Part shown: positions 16,997 through 26,118 of the stretch, one piece after another
How the letters are laid out: each line of letters begins with the position of its first letter
Numbering within the stretch: position 1 is the stretch's first letter
From: SZUA-217 sp964194555
Lineage (GTDB): Bacteria; Actinomycetota; Acidimicrobiia; Spongiisociales; ZC4RG35
Length of the DNA stretch: 45,560 nt
NCBI GenBank assembly: GCA_964194555.1
Contig: CAXMMT010000089.1
Span: 1 to 45,560, forward strand
Direction: 5' to 3'
Translations under genes and position numbers: made by a program
The notes under the pieces: generated by a model
The model's database searches: none
Told to the model about the DNA's origin: nothing
What the model saw: the letters and a program-made list of their open reading frames with translations, nothing else

Positions 16997-17554
16997 CTAC
17001 TTGCTCTTGACCTCTTCTTTGCGCTTGCGATGGGCCGCAACAGCCTCTCGCGTCGAACAGGTGGTTGAGCAATGCAGGCGGGAACGGTTTCGCGAGGTAT
17101 CCACGTAGACATCGTCACAGTCTGAGGCGTTGCAAGCCCCGAAGCGCTCGACGCCGTTCTCGACGATGACCGCGGCGAGACCCATGGCCGTGGTCGTTCC
17201 CAGCCATGAGGTCATCGTCCCGTTCACCGGTTCGAAGTGGAGGTGGGGCTCCCCGTTGTGCAGCGAGACCCTGGGAACCGCGCCGTAGTCACTGAGGATG
17301 TCATTGACATGGCCTGCTGCGGTGGCGTCGTCGGGGGACAGCATCACCGTTCGCAGATCGTCACGAAGCTGATGAACTGCTTCGAGCTCTAAGGCATTGG
17401 GTGGTTGGGCCACGTCTTCCCAGAGGTCTCGATAACCCTCCAGAAGCTGGTTCAGATCCTCGGCTGCGGCCATCTGGTCGCTGCCGGGTTGGCAGGTGTT
17501 CACCAGCAGCACCGCCAGTTCGACCGGTCGGTTCGTGTAATGATTGAAATACAT
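16997..17554 (-). CDS. CGNR zinc-finger regulator
   Basis: A cytoplasmic DNA-binding regulator of about 185 residues. The N-terminal helical (ABATE-like) domain precedes the C-terminal CGNR zinc finger: CNASDCDDVYVDTSRNRSR, then CSTTC and a basic helix (AHRKRKEEVKSK). The ATG at 17554 (MYFNHYTNRPVELAVLLVN) fits relatives better than 17617. It diverges from a small gene at 17639, and the consensus promoter of that gene abuts this start, so autogenous or cross control is plausible. Confidence 0.87.
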   Translation of the reverse strand: MYFNHYTNRPVELAVLLVNTCQPGSDQMAAAEDLNQLLEGYRDLWEDVAQPPNALELEAVHQLRDDLRTVMLSPDDATAAGHVNDILSDYGAVPRVSLHNGEPHLHFEPVNGTMTSWLGTTTAMGLAAVIVENGVERFGACNASDCDDVYVDTSRNRSRLHCSTTCSTREAVAAHRKRKEEVKSK

Positions 17555-17583
17555 TTGACAGCTTACCGTCCCATAGGTAATGT
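17555..17583 (+). promoter_or_regulatory. Consensus sigma70-type promoter
   Basis: TTGACA (17555-17560), a 17-nt spacer and TAATGT (17578-17583) form an almost perfect housekeeping promoter directed towards the small gene at 17639. A tandem 8-mer GTCAAGGG-GTCAAGGG (17613-17628) lies between the -10 box and the ribosome site. Confidence 0.65.
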
Positions 17584-17638
17584 AACCACCATAGAGACTT
17601 ACACCCCTTACAGTCAAGGGGTCAAGGGAGAAGACATC

Positions 17639-17812
17639 ATGTACGACCTCGCCAAGACGCTCCAGGCAGATAAGCGCCGCGTCGCCGATCAGTATCGACT
17701 CATCGACAGTTTACCCCGCCGCCACTCATGGTCGATCGGTCGCTACCGGCTGACCGTTACCAGACGGCCTAGCTCCAACTCCGATCTTTCCAACTTCGCC
17801 GAGTTCCGATAG
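17639..17812 (+). CDS. Small protein of unknown function
   Basis: A 57-residue frame starting ATG 17639, 8 nt after an AAGGGAG ribosome site and 55 nt after a strong promoter. The sequence is basic (MYDLAKTLQADKRRVADQYR at the N-terminus) with no membrane segment and no recognised family. The promoter and ribosome site make expression likely. It is divergent from the CGNR regulator. Confidence 0.55.
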   Translation: MYDLAKTLQADKRRVADQYRLIDSLPRRHSWSIGRYRLTVTRRPSSNSDLSNFAEFR

Positions 17813-17823
17813 CCTCGGGGTTC

Positions 17824-18030
17824 GTGAAGGGCGAACCTCAGGAGAAGTTGGTCGATCGTCTCATCCGAGAGGCGATGGAGTCCGGTGAGTTCGACGGTCT
17901 ACCCGGTGTGGGGAAACCGATCCCCGGTGCCGGCACCACCGACGACGAATACTGGTGGTTTCGAGACTGGGTAAAGCGAAACCAGATAGATCCCAGCCGA
18001 CCTCAAGGCGATTCTTCAGAGTCTGAGTAG
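17824..18030 (+). CDS. DUF1992 (DnaJ C28-like) domain protein
   Basis: A 68-residue protein, essentially a lone DUF1992 domain: LIREAMESGEFDGLPGVGKPIPG matches the family signature (IREAMxxGxFDxLPGxGKPL), followed by YWWFRDWVKRNQ. Function unknown. The start is GTG at 17824. It follows the small gene at 17639 by 11 nt and may be on its transcript. Confidence 0.87.
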   Translation: MKGEPQEKLVDRLIREAMESGEFDGLPGVGKPIPGAGTTDDEYWWFRDWVKRNQIDPSRPQGDSSESE

Positions 18031-18152
18031 CGCTCAGGCCCTTCCAACAGCAATCGTCTGAAGGTCCAACGGGTCAATCCGGCTAGCGTTCCGGCACCCC
18101 AATGTTGCTAGTCCCGATCCCGTGATCTTTCGGTCACCACAGAGATGAGCTG

Positions 18153-20174
18153 ATGGCAGCCCAACTGAAGCGCCGACTTGGCCTTTACGCGGTCTTCACA
18201 GTGTCGATAGGCGCGATGATCGGGTCGGGGATATTCGTCCTTCCCGGTCTTGCCTTCGAAGTTGGGGGCCCGACGATGATCCTGGCCTACCTGGTTGCCG
18301 GCATGATCGTGCTCCCCGCTGCTCTGGCCCAGTCGGAAATGGCCACGGCCATGCCCCGCGCGGGTGGCGCTTATCTCTACATCGATTTGGCGATGGGGCC
18401 CATGATGGGAACCATCGCCGGGTTTGGTGTTTGGTTCTCCCTCGTCTTCAAGTCAGCATTCGCCCTGGATGGGTTGGGCCTCTACCTGGGTCTGTTCACC
18501 AGTGTGGACGAGCTGACGCTGGCTCTCATCATCGGTGCTCTTCTGGTGATCATCAATCTCGTCGGCATCAAGGAGTCGGGGAGCATTCAGGCAGTCCTGG
18601 TGACGGTGGTTTTCGTGATTCTCATCCTCTTCATCGGTGGCGGCGCAACCTTTGTCGACAGTGCCAATTACCACCCGTTCTTCCCGGCAGGTGTGGGAGG
18701 TCTCCTCGCGACCGCTGCACTCGTCTTCGTCTCCTATGCCGGGGTGACCAAGGTGGCCAGCGTTGCCGAGGAAGTGTCCAACCCGGCTCGCACAATTCCG
18801 GTGGCGATAATCACGTCGTTGCTGGTGATGATGTTTGTCTACCCCGCAGTCACCTACGTGATGGTCGGGGTGACTCCACCCGAGATCCTCGCCGGCGATC
18901 TGACGCCGCTTGCCACGGCCACCGCGCAGTTGTTTCCCGACTGGACGGTCACGGTGGTGGCGGTAATCGGTGTTCTTGCCCTGGCGTCGATGGCCAACGC
19001 CGGGCTACTCGCCTCGTCGCGTTACCCGTTCGCAATGGCCCGGCGCCGGCTCGTGCCGTCGATATTCGCCACGATTGGAAAACGATCTGGGACTCCGTCC
19101 GCAGCGGTTGTGCTCACGGGTGGGACGGTGCTTGCCTTGGTGGCGTTCCTGCCAGTTTTCGAGCTCGCAAAACTGGCGTCAGCCTTCCAGGCGTTGGTGC
19201 TGGCGATGATCTGCGTTGCTCAACTCGCCTTTCGGACGTCGAATCTCTGGTGGTATCGGCCAAAATTCCATGCTCCCGGATACCCCTGGGTGCCGATCTT
19301 CGGAATTGTCGCCTGTCTGGTTCTCATAACGCAGTTGGGGCTGGAGGCAGTTCTTGGTGCTTTGGCGATCATTGTTGGCGCCCTCCTCTGGTATCAGGGG
19401 TACGGGCGGTCACGGGCAATCAAAGAGAGCGCCTTCCGGGAGAGTGTTCGCCAGCAGGGCATGGCCCGACTTCTCCAACTGACCGAGGAAGCTCTTACCG
19501 ACGACGAAAGACGTGTCACGGTTATCTCGGGCAGGGAAGGCCGTGACTCCGCGTTACTTCGCATAGCCAGGCCGATCGGCGGTGCGGTGAGCTTTTTGCA
19601 TCCGGGCGAAGAGACGATCTCGAAGATTGGCGAGGATCAGCCCGACCTCATTGTGAGTGCAGCGAACGATGACGATGGTCACGGCGCTCATCTCCCAGCC
19701 GATCGTGATGTGGCCCTGCTCACAGGCGACTCACTGGGTGAGATCAGCCGAATCGACGTGTTGGGCTCAGGTGGGCCCTACGACATTCTGAAGATCTGCC
19801 TCGCTGCCAAGATCGCCGAGGAAGAGGGTGCTTCGATCCGTTTTGTCCATGTTCTCGATCCCGCTGCTTCGAAGACTCAGGTTCGCGCGTTGGAGAAGTT
19901 CCATGAGGATCTCGGTGAACTGGTCAATGTCGCAACGGAGTCAATGGTCATCCAGTCCGAGGATCTGCTTGCGGCCCTGACGTCGGCGGTGGATGACACC
20001 GATCTCGCAATCATCGGGGCTCCCCGGGGCAGACACTTCTTCACTGATCTGATCGATCGCATCGTGGAGAGGGTGCCGGCGCCGGTGTTGCTGGTCCGTG
20101 TCGCCGAGAAAGACCAGCGGACAACCATTCGCAACGTGTTTCATCGTTTCGTGACGAACAGGCTCGGGAAATAG
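18153..20174 (+). CDS. APC-family amino-acid permease with C-terminal stress-protein-like domain
   Basis: A 673-residue protein. Residues about 8-420 form a 12-helix APC transporter; the first helix contains IGAMIGSGIFVLPG, the unwound GSGIF substrate site, and the segment SYAGVTKVASVAEEVSNPARTIP is typical of amino-acid permeases. Residues about 430-660 form a soluble USP-like region, with GAPRGRHFFTDLIDRIVERVPAPVLLVR at its end. Uptake of amino acids regulated by nucleotide or another ligand in the tail is inferred from similar fusions. Single gene, with 122 nt of non-coding sequence before it. Confidence 0.9.
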   Translation: MAAQLKRRLGLYAVFTVSIGAMIGSGIFVLPGLAFEVGGPTMILAYLVAGMIVLPAALAQSEMATAMPRAGGAYLYIDLAMGPMMGTIAGFGVWFSLVFKSAFALDGLGLYLGLFTSVDELTLALIIGALLVIINLVGIKESGSIQAVLVTVVFVILILFIGGGATFVDSANYHPFFPAGVGGLLATAALVFVSYAGVTKVASVAEEVSNPARTIPVAIITSLLVMMFVYPAVTYVMVGVTPPEILAGDLTPLATATAQLFPDWTVTVVAVIGVLALASMANAGLLASSRYPFAMARRRLVPSIFATIGKRSGTPSAAVVLTGGTVLALVAFLPVFELAKLASAFQALVLAMICVAQLAFRTSNLWWYRPKFHAPGYPWVPIFGIVACLVLITQLGLEAVLGALAIIVGALLWYQGYGRSRAIKESAFRESVRQQGMARLLQLTEEALTDDERRVTVISGREGRDSALLRIARPIGGAVSFLHPGEETISKIGEDQPDLIVSAANDDDGHGAHLPADRDVALLTGDSLGEISRIDVLGSGGPYDILKICLAAKIAEEEGASIRFVHVLDPAASKTQVRALEKFHEDLGELVNVATESMVIQSEDLLAALTSAVDDTDLAIIGAPRGRHFFTDLIDRIVERVPAPVLLVRVAEKDQRTTIRNVFHRFVTNRLGK

Positions 20175-20218
20175 CACGTCGTTGGATCGGGCAAGCAGAA
20201 ATGCGGTCATCCGGCTAA

Positions 20219-20680
20219 CTTCGCCGGTCTTTCCTAGATAGCGTCCCGCCACCGCCCGAGGCCCCGATCTGGAAGCCTGCCGTCTTCACGTACCTCGCCC
20301 ATCTCATCCGACACAAGGCGATGACTGTCGCCCCGGTGGTTGATGTCTCGACCTATGTAGATGGGGAAACACTGGTGGTGCCCGGCCGGCCTCAGGTCAT
20401 CCACGTCCCCGGGCATACCATGGGCCACAGTTGTGTGTCTCTCGAGGACAAGAAGGCTCTTCTCACTGGCGATGCCATGGCGGGCATGGACGCTGTCACC
20501 GGCGAGATAGGCCCGAGACTGGCGCCATCCTTCGTCAACGATGACAGCGAGATGGCTCTCGAATCCCTCAGTCGTCTCGAGGGTCTTGACGCCGACAAGA
20601 TGCTGACCGTTCATGGCCCCAATTTCTACGGACCGATTGCCGAGGCGGTCCGTCTTGCCCGGGAGCCCGGGATTCAGTGA
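20219..20680 (+). pseudogene. Metallo-beta-lactamase fold hydrolase, C-terminal fragment
   Basis: The frame is open from 20219 after a TAA and gives the second half of an MBL-fold protein: DGETLVVPGRPQVIHVPGHT, LLTGDAMAGM and the terminal LTVHGP, i.e. the third metal His, the bridging Asp and the last His. The N-terminal HxHxDH site is absent and no start precedes the homology (ATG 20321 is within it). A truncated relic is the simplest reading. Confidence 0.6.
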
Positions 20681-20694
20681 ACGGTGGGGCGGTT

Positions 20695-20901
20695 CTAGCT
20701 GGGTGCCACTGGCTCTTGATCAACTGTCCTGGCAAACACTTCACGATCGATCTCTTCCGCCATGTCATCCAGAAACATGAAGCTGACATTTCCGCACGAC
20801 TCGCAGACGATTCTTTCGATCCCGGCCGAGATGATGGCGACGGTCTCGGAGTGTGTGCAGTTTGTGCGAATGGTTATACCTTTTCCGCCCAAAATGGTCA
20901 T
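20695..20901 (-). CDS. Small putative zinc-binding protein
   Basis: A 68-residue protein starting at ATG 20901 after GGAGG. Cys in RTNCTHSE and the pair in IVCESCGNVSF suggest a zinc-ribbon-like structure, followed by an acidic helix. No recognised family. It is convergent with the MBL fragment and divergent from the DUF1684 gene. Confidence 0.6.
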   Translation of the reverse strand: MTILGGKGITIRTNCTHSETVAIISAGIERIVCESCGNVSFMFLDDMAEEIDREVFARTVDQEPVAPS

Positions 20902-21036
20902 GATGCCTCCCGTGGCAATATCCAAATGTGTTTTGAGAGCCTCACCCATGGGTGGGGGCATGTCTATGAGTCAACCGACCCAGGACTATCGACCTATACC
21001 CGGAATCTCCGGCGATCCAACAGTGTTCTGATCGTC

Positions 21037-21549
21037 ATGGACTTTGCTGAGCTTCTCGAGTTTCGGCGGGAGAAGGACCGGTTTTTCGCTTCCAGCCACC
21101 AGTCCCCGCTCGACCATGGTGATCAGCACAATTTCGCTGGTCTCGCCTACTTCGATCCCAACTCCGAACTCGTCTTCAGGCCGGCGATGGAGCCGGGGGA
21201 CGGCAGCGAGATCCGCGTCCAGACCAGCGACGGCCAGGAGCGCGTGTTCCGGCGGTCTGGCAAAGTGAACTTCGAGGTCGAGGGAGAGGCCGTGATACTC
21301 ACTCTGTACTCGACTGAGAATCCCGGGTTCTTCATACCGTTCCGCGATTCGACATCCGGGAACGACACCTACGGGGCCGGCCGTTATCTCGACATCGATC
21401 CCACCGACGACGGAATGGTGACAATCGACTTCAACCTGGCCTACAACCCGTACTGCGTGTACAACGATGGCTATTCGTGCCCGTTGCCACCGCCTGAGAA
21501 CTGGTTGCAGGTCCCCATCGAGGCCGGCGAGCTCGATTACGCGCGGTAA
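21037..21549 (+). CDS. DUF1684 family protein
   Basis: A 170-residue cytoplasmic protein: LLEFRREKDRFFASSHQSPL at the N-terminus and the C-terminal block GAGRYLDIDPTDDGMVTIDFNLAYNPYCVYNDGYSCPLPPPENWLQVPIEAGE are diagnostic of DUF1684. Biochemical function is unknown. The start ATG 21037 is chosen because the conserved domain begins there, although the frame is open far upstream over the divergent gene. Confidence 0.9.
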   Translation: MDFAELLEFRREKDRFFASSHQSPLDHGDQHNFAGLAYFDPNSELVFRPAMEPGDGSEIRVQTSDGQERVFRRSGKVNFEVEGEAVILTLYSTENPGFFIPFRDSTSGNDTYGAGRYLDIDPTDDGMVTIDFNLAYNPYCVYNDGYSCPLPPPENWLQVPIEAGELDYAR

Positions 21550-21565
21550 CTATCGAGCCGTGCCG

Positions 21566-22345
21566 CTAACCCGCTGCCTTCTCGGCCGTCGGTGCCACTT
21601 GCCACAGGTCGTAGTCGAAAATGGTCTCGAATCCGAGTCGCTCATACACCGAGTAGCCCATCTCCGTTGACTGAAGAAAGGCGACTTCGCAGTCCCGATC
21701 ACGGCCGTCGATGACGGCTCTCATGGTCATTGCTGCCCCGTATCCCTTGCCACGGTGCTTCTCGATAGTGGCAACGTTGAAGACGCTGATGGACCGGTGA
21801 TCGATGAACCCCAACGAAGCCGCGACTGGCTGATCGTCGACATATCCCGCGTAGAACGTGACGCCACCTTGCTCCGCCATTTCTGGAACCAATACCGATT
21901 CGAGCATTTCCGCCGGAAACCCGAAGCCCTCCGCGGCCGCCCGGATGTGGTCGTCGCGAACTCCAGCACCAGAGCGAATCTCCAGATCCGGTGGCATCGG
22001 GTGGTCGGGTATCGGCTGCATGACCATCGCTGGAGCCGAATCCGTCAGGATCATCCCGGACTCCTCCAGGACCGCGGCGAAGCGGCGGTCACGTTCAGAC
22101 CTGAGCGAGACTGCAAACCGAAGTCCGGTGCCGGCCATTACCGCCACTGCGGTTTCCATGTCGCGTTCGTCGGCCGAGTCATCGTTGACGATGATCTGGT
22201 TGAAGAGAGCCACCGGAGAATGACTGACGATCGATATGACGCCACCGGTGTGGTGCATGTATCCGGCGGTAACCGAGTCGGCTATGAGTTCAAACCCTCT
22301 CGTGTAGGCCTTGTGATGGGCGTCGGCAAACTGGGTGAGCGCCAT
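21566..22345 (-). CDS. GNAT family N-acetyltransferase
   Basis: A 259-residue protein. The C-terminal half is a GNAT domain with the acetyl-CoA loop EKHRGKGYGAAMTMR and ERLGFETIFDYDLW at the end; the N-terminal half (about 1-120) is less conserved. The ATG at 22345 lies 2 nt after the stop of the large cyclase gene, so the two are translationally coupled. Substrate unknown. Confidence 0.88.
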   Translation of the reverse strand: MALTQFADAHHKAYTRGFELIADSVTAGYMHHTGGVISIVSHSPVALFNQIIVNDDSADERDMETAVAVMAGTGLRFAVSLRSERDRRFAAVLEESGMILTDSAPAMVMQPIPDHPMPPDLEIRSGAGVRDDHIRAAAEGFGFPAEMLESVLVPEMAEQGGVTFYAGYVDDQPVAASLGFIDHRSISVFNVATIEKHRGKGYGAAMTMRAVIDGRDRDCEVAFLQSTEMGYSVYERLGFETIFDYDLWQVAPTAEKAAG

Positions 22346-22347
22346 TT

Positions 22348-25300
22348 TCAGCTCGCTGCTTCCGCAGTCGTCCCGGGAAGGGCGTCCTTCCAGACTTCGA
22401 GCAGGTGGTAGGCGCCGGCGTCGGCGATTTCTGCGTAGGCGGTTGCGGCGGCGCTGCGGGCTTCGGGAACGTCGGGTCCCATCACGGTGGCGAACAACAG
22501 ACGGGCCTCCTGGTAACTCTGGACGCTGAACCAGCCCTGATACAGCTCGATCAGGGTGGTGAAGGCGGCTACGGCATCTTCGGTCCGGCCGTCGAGGACG
22601 GCCCATCCCGCTTCGACCAGGAGTTGTTGCCCGTCCTGTTTCCGTCCGGGCACCGGCCACGTCTCCGCATACTCGACAGCTCGAGTGAAGGCGTCACGAT
22701 CACCGAGCAGTAGGGCCGCGGTCAGTGCCGTCTCCACCGACTGCACCCAGAGTCCGAAGAACTCGACCTGGAGGGCATGCTCCAGGGCCCGCTCACGGTC
22801 CCCGGTTTGTAATGCCATCCAAGCCAGTCCGTCCTTGCCGCTCTCCTGGCCCTGCCGTTCTTCGGAGTCGAGGGCTTTCTTCATTGCCTGAACCATCTCG
22901 GCAAATGCGGATTCGTCGCCGTCCCTCACCCAGTCGACCGCTGATCGCGTCCACCGTATGTTTTGGCTAATGTCTTCTATTCCGAAATCGAACTCGTGCG
23001 AATCGATGATCTCGACGGCTTCGTCCAGACGGTGCATGCGCATCAGCCACCAGCCGCGTAGACTGACCATGCGCTGCAGCGCATTGGCGTCTCCGCTTCG
23101 TGACGCCATTTCCAATCCGCGTTTGGCATACTCACCAATCACCCTGTCCCCGTCACTGTGGGAATTGGCTGTCAGGTTGTTGATGCCCCGACCGGCTGCG
23201 AACAGGAGATCGTGCTCCTCGGCGAAGTCGATGACGCCACGAAGTGTCATGATCCCTTCCTGCATGCGGCCCGTACCGGGCAGGATGGTCCCCCTGGTGA
23301 TGATGGCGTCGGCCAGGGTGGCAAAGTCTCGGTTGGCTTCGGCGATCACAATGGCCTGGTCGGCGAGTTGCAGGGCCTCCTCGGTCTGTGCGCTGAGCAT
23401 ATATGCGCGGGCCAGAGCGGCGGCGAGCGCTCCTTGTTCTGGACCAGGGTCGTCGGGGGCGAGAAACGGCGCCATGGCTTCGATCGCCTGGAGCGGGTGG
23501 TTTGCGTCCGTGTGGATCGAGCCAACCAGCATGGCCGCCGCAGCGGTTTGCGGAGCGGATCCGTGCGAGTCGTACCACTCCAGGGCGGTCACAGCGTGTT
23601 TCTCGGCGGTCTCGAAGTCGAGCTGTTCGCGGGCGGCGCCGGCTGCCAGCTCGTGGAGCGCGACCAGGTCAGGGCCTTCGGGGGTCAGATCGATTGCCCG
23701 GCGTGCCAGGCCGAGGACCTGTTGGTGCGAGTGCAGCTGGGCGGCTCGCTCGGCGGCCCGCCGTAACGCATTCCGGGTGGCCGCCGCTAGCTCGTCCGTC
23801 GGATCGGCCGCATATGCGTCGACATAGTGACTGGCGACGATCGGGAAGGTCTCGACGTCGCCTCGGGCTTCGTAGTACTCGGCAACCAGAACGTGGCAGT
23901 CGCGGCGATCGGATTTGGCAAGGCGGCTGTATGCGACCTCGCGGATGACAGACTGGATGAATCGATATTGCCCGCGCTCGGGTGAGCCTTCATCAGCCTC
24001 GAACTCGAGGAGCTCATTCCGGATGAGGTCTCGCAGGTGCACCTCGGTGTTCACTCGCTCACCGAAGACGGCAAGACCGTCGGCAGTGAACGAATACCCG
24101 AGCACCGAGGCGTCGAGGATCAGGGCAAGCTGGTCGGCATCAAGCCGATCGAGCCGGGCTGCGATGACAGAGCGCAACGAATCCGGGATGGCAAGTCGCT
24201 CGACGACTCCGGTCATTTCGAATCGGTCACCACTCATGGTCAGGTCGCCGGATCCGACGAGCATCCTCACGAACTCGAGCGCGTACAGCGGGACGCCTTC
24301 GGCGCGGCTCACGATGAGGGAGACAACGTCATCCGGGATCCCCGGAGCAAGCCCCGTCACCAACCTTGCCATGTCGTCATCGTGGAGCGGGCCGAGATGC
24401 GTGGAGAGGGTGTTACGCCGTCCGGAACCCCATCCAGCACGTTGGTCGGTCAAGTCGGGTCGGGCGAGGGTGACGACCATAATCGGATGCCGGGAAGACC
24501 ACTCAACCAGCTCTTCGATGAAGTCGAGCAGCCCGGAGTCGGCCCAATGCAGGTCTTCGAAAACGAGCACCGTCGGTAAGCTTTCCGCGAGCCGCTGGAA
24601 GAAGGTGCGAAGAGCGGCGAACAACTCGTTGCGGTCGCCGGGTGGCATCTCGTCCAACCCGAGGAGACCGGCGAGGCGCGGTTCGATCCATTTTTGCTCA
24701 TCCGGGTCAGGCACGAACTCGGCGACTACGGTGCGTAGCTTGGTCCGCGCCTTCATCTGGTCATCGGTCTCAGCGATGCGAGCGCGCTGTCGAACCATCT
24801 CTCCTAGAGCCCAGAATGTCACGCCCTCGCCGTAGGCAGGTGAGCGCCCCTCATGCCAGAAAAACGTCTCGGTGAGCCCATCGAGGTACTTCTGCAGCTC
24901 CCAGGCGAGCCTGCTTTTACCAATTCCTGCTTCGCCCACGATGGAGACCAGGCGTGCGCGCTTTTCTCTTGCGGTGGCGTGGATCTGGTCCTTGAGCATC
25001 CTGAGTTCGTCTTCTCTTCCGACGAATGGCGCCTCGAGGCCGTCGGCGCGTCCCCGACCACCGACCGCTGCCGCGATGTCGACCGCGCGCCACACCGCCA
25101 CCGGGGCGCCTTTGCCCTTCAAGGCCAGGTCTCCCACGAACTCGTATCGGATCGAGTCTCCGGTCAGCGCATGGGTCGAAGTTCCGACGAAAACCGCCCC
25201 GGGTGATGCCTCCGATTGAAGGCGGGCGGCGGTGTTGACGATGTCACCGACGACTAGACCCTTCTCGTTTCCGCCTGACCCGACCGAGGTCTCCCCGGAA

Positions 25301-25818
25301 AGCACACCTGCTCTGAGCGCAAGATCGGGAACGCCGATTTCGTCTCCGAGCTCAGAGACGGAGTCGATGAGCTCCAAAGCGGCGCGCACCGCCCGCTCGG
25401 CGTCGTCTTCTTGGGCTTGATGAGCGCCCCAGAAGGCGGTTACGGCGTCGCCGATGAACTTGTCGACCTCGCCGCCAAACTGCTCGATGATGGTCTGGGC
25501 TCGGTCGAAGTAGCGGGTGAGCATCCCCCGTACTTCTTCGGGGTCTCGGGACTCACTGAACGGGGTGAACCCGACGAGATCGGCGAACAGGACTGAGACC
25601 AATCGACGTTCGCCGGCTTCGTCGGTCGGCGAGGGCATCGCAGCAGAGAACTCTTCCGACACGTCAAGGGCCACACCGCATTCACCGCAGAATCTCTGTG
25701 ACGGCGAATTGGTGTGACCATTCACGCAGATAAGGCTCAACGCGGTGCCACATTCGCCGCAGAAGTTCTGCGAGTCGGCATTCGACGCTCCGCAGTTGGA
25801 GCAGGTCAGTTCGGCCAT
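22348..25818 (-). CDS. Adenylyl cyclase / AAA-type ATPase / TPR multidomain protein
   Basis: A 1156-residue signalling protein. Order of parts: two zinc ribbons (1-50, CSNC...CGEC and C...CGEC); class III cyclase domain (about 70-250) with metal Asp80 in FADLVGFT and Asp124, substrate Lys120 in DKFIGDAVTAF, and VVGDIVNTAARLQ carrying Asp, Asn and Arg; an STAND/AAA ATPase (about 270-640) with Walker A GEAGIGKSR and a Walker B-like stretch VLVFEDLHWAD; then TPR-like helices (about 700-1130). The catalytic residues for cAMP synthesis look intact. Such proteins are found in mycobacteria and relatives; the signal is unknown. It is followed by the GNAT gene. Confidence 0.92.
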   Translation of the reverse strand: MAELTCSNCGASNADSQNFCGECGTALSLICVNGHTNSPSQRFCGECGVALDVSEEFSAAMPSPTDEAGERRLVSVLFADLVGFTPFSESRDPEEVRGMLTRYFDRAQTIIEQFGGEVDKFIGDAVTAFWGAHQAQEDDAERAVRAALELIDSVSELGDEIGVPDLALRAGVLSGETSVGSGGNEKGLVVGDIVNTAARLQSEASPGAVFVGTSTHALTGDSIRYEFVGDLALKGKGAPVAVWRAVDIAAAVGGRGRADGLEAPFVGREDELRMLKDQIHATAREKRARLVSIVGEAGIGKSRLAWELQKYLDGLTETFFWHEGRSPAYGEGVTFWALGEMVRQRARIAETDDQMKARTKLRTVVAEFVPDPDEQKWIEPRLAGLLGLDEMPPGDRNELFAALRTFFQRLAESLPTVLVFEDLHWADSGLLDFIEELVEWSSRHPIMVVTLARPDLTDQRAGWGSGRRNTLSTHLGPLHDDDMARLVTGLAPGIPDDVVSLIVSRAEGVPLYALEFVRMLVGSGDLTMSGDRFEMTGVVERLAIPDSLRSVIAARLDRLDADQLALILDASVLGYSFTADGLAVFGERVNTEVHLRDLIRNELLEFEADEGSPERGQYRFIQSVIREVAYSRLAKSDRRDCHVLVAEYYEARGDVETFPIVASHYVDAYAADPTDELAAATRNALRRAAERAAQLHSHQQVLGLARRAIDLTPEGPDLVALHELAAGAAREQLDFETAEKHAVTALEWYDSHGSAPQTAAAAMLVGSIHTDANHPLQAIEAMAPFLAPDDPGPEQGALAAALARAYMLSAQTEEALQLADQAIVIAEANRDFATLADAIITRGTILPGTGRMQEGIMTLRGVIDFAEEHDLLFAAGRGINNLTANSHSDGDRVIGEYAKRGLEMASRSGDANALQRMVSLRGWWLMRMHRLDEAVEIIDSHEFDFGIEDISQNIRWTRSAVDWVRDGDESAFAEMVQAMKKALDSEERQGQESGKDGLAWMALQTGDRERALEHALQVEFFGLWVQSVETALTAALLLGDRDAFTRAVEYAETWPVPGRKQDGQQLLVEAGWAVLDGRTEDAVAAFTTLIELYQGWFSVQSYQEARLLFATVMGPDVPEARSAAATAYAEIADAGAYHLLEVWKDALPGTTAEAAS

Positions 25819-26118
25819 GAGGCCGAGAGACTACTTGCCCATCTCACTATGGCCCGGGGGCTCCCGGTCGGTGGGGGGAAACCTATTTCACTCTCGATAG
25901 GGGACGCTGCAGATCCTTGGTCCATGAGTCGCGGATTTCAGATGGTTGATGTGTTCGGATTCGGCCCTGTATCCAGAAACCCTCTGGCAGTGGTGCTGTC
26001 TGTCGGCTTGACGGTGGATTAACCCCCTTGCCGGCAGGGTTTGGGCATGCCAAAAACGGTTTCTGAACGTTCCATTAACACTGAGGTCAAACCAAGCGCG
26101 GGTCCATACGGTTGGGGG
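25819..26118. other. Divergent intergenic region
   Basis: About 300 bases between the cyclase gene (minus) and the response regulator (plus). It must hold both promoters. I see AT-richer stretches around TTCCATTAAC (26069-26078) and a partly palindromic CCCTTGCCGGCAGGG (26024-26038), but no convincing -35/-10 pair, terminator or RNA. Confidence 0.5.

Noticed and set aside
18122..18137. GTGA-N8-TCAC before the permease as a CRP site
   Set aside because: The spacer is 8 instead of 6 and the flanking T/A are absent; not a convincing CRP box.
22405..25717. Many plus-strand open frames over the cyclase gene
   Set aside because: Antisense shadows; the minus-strand frame encodes a continuous multidomain protein.
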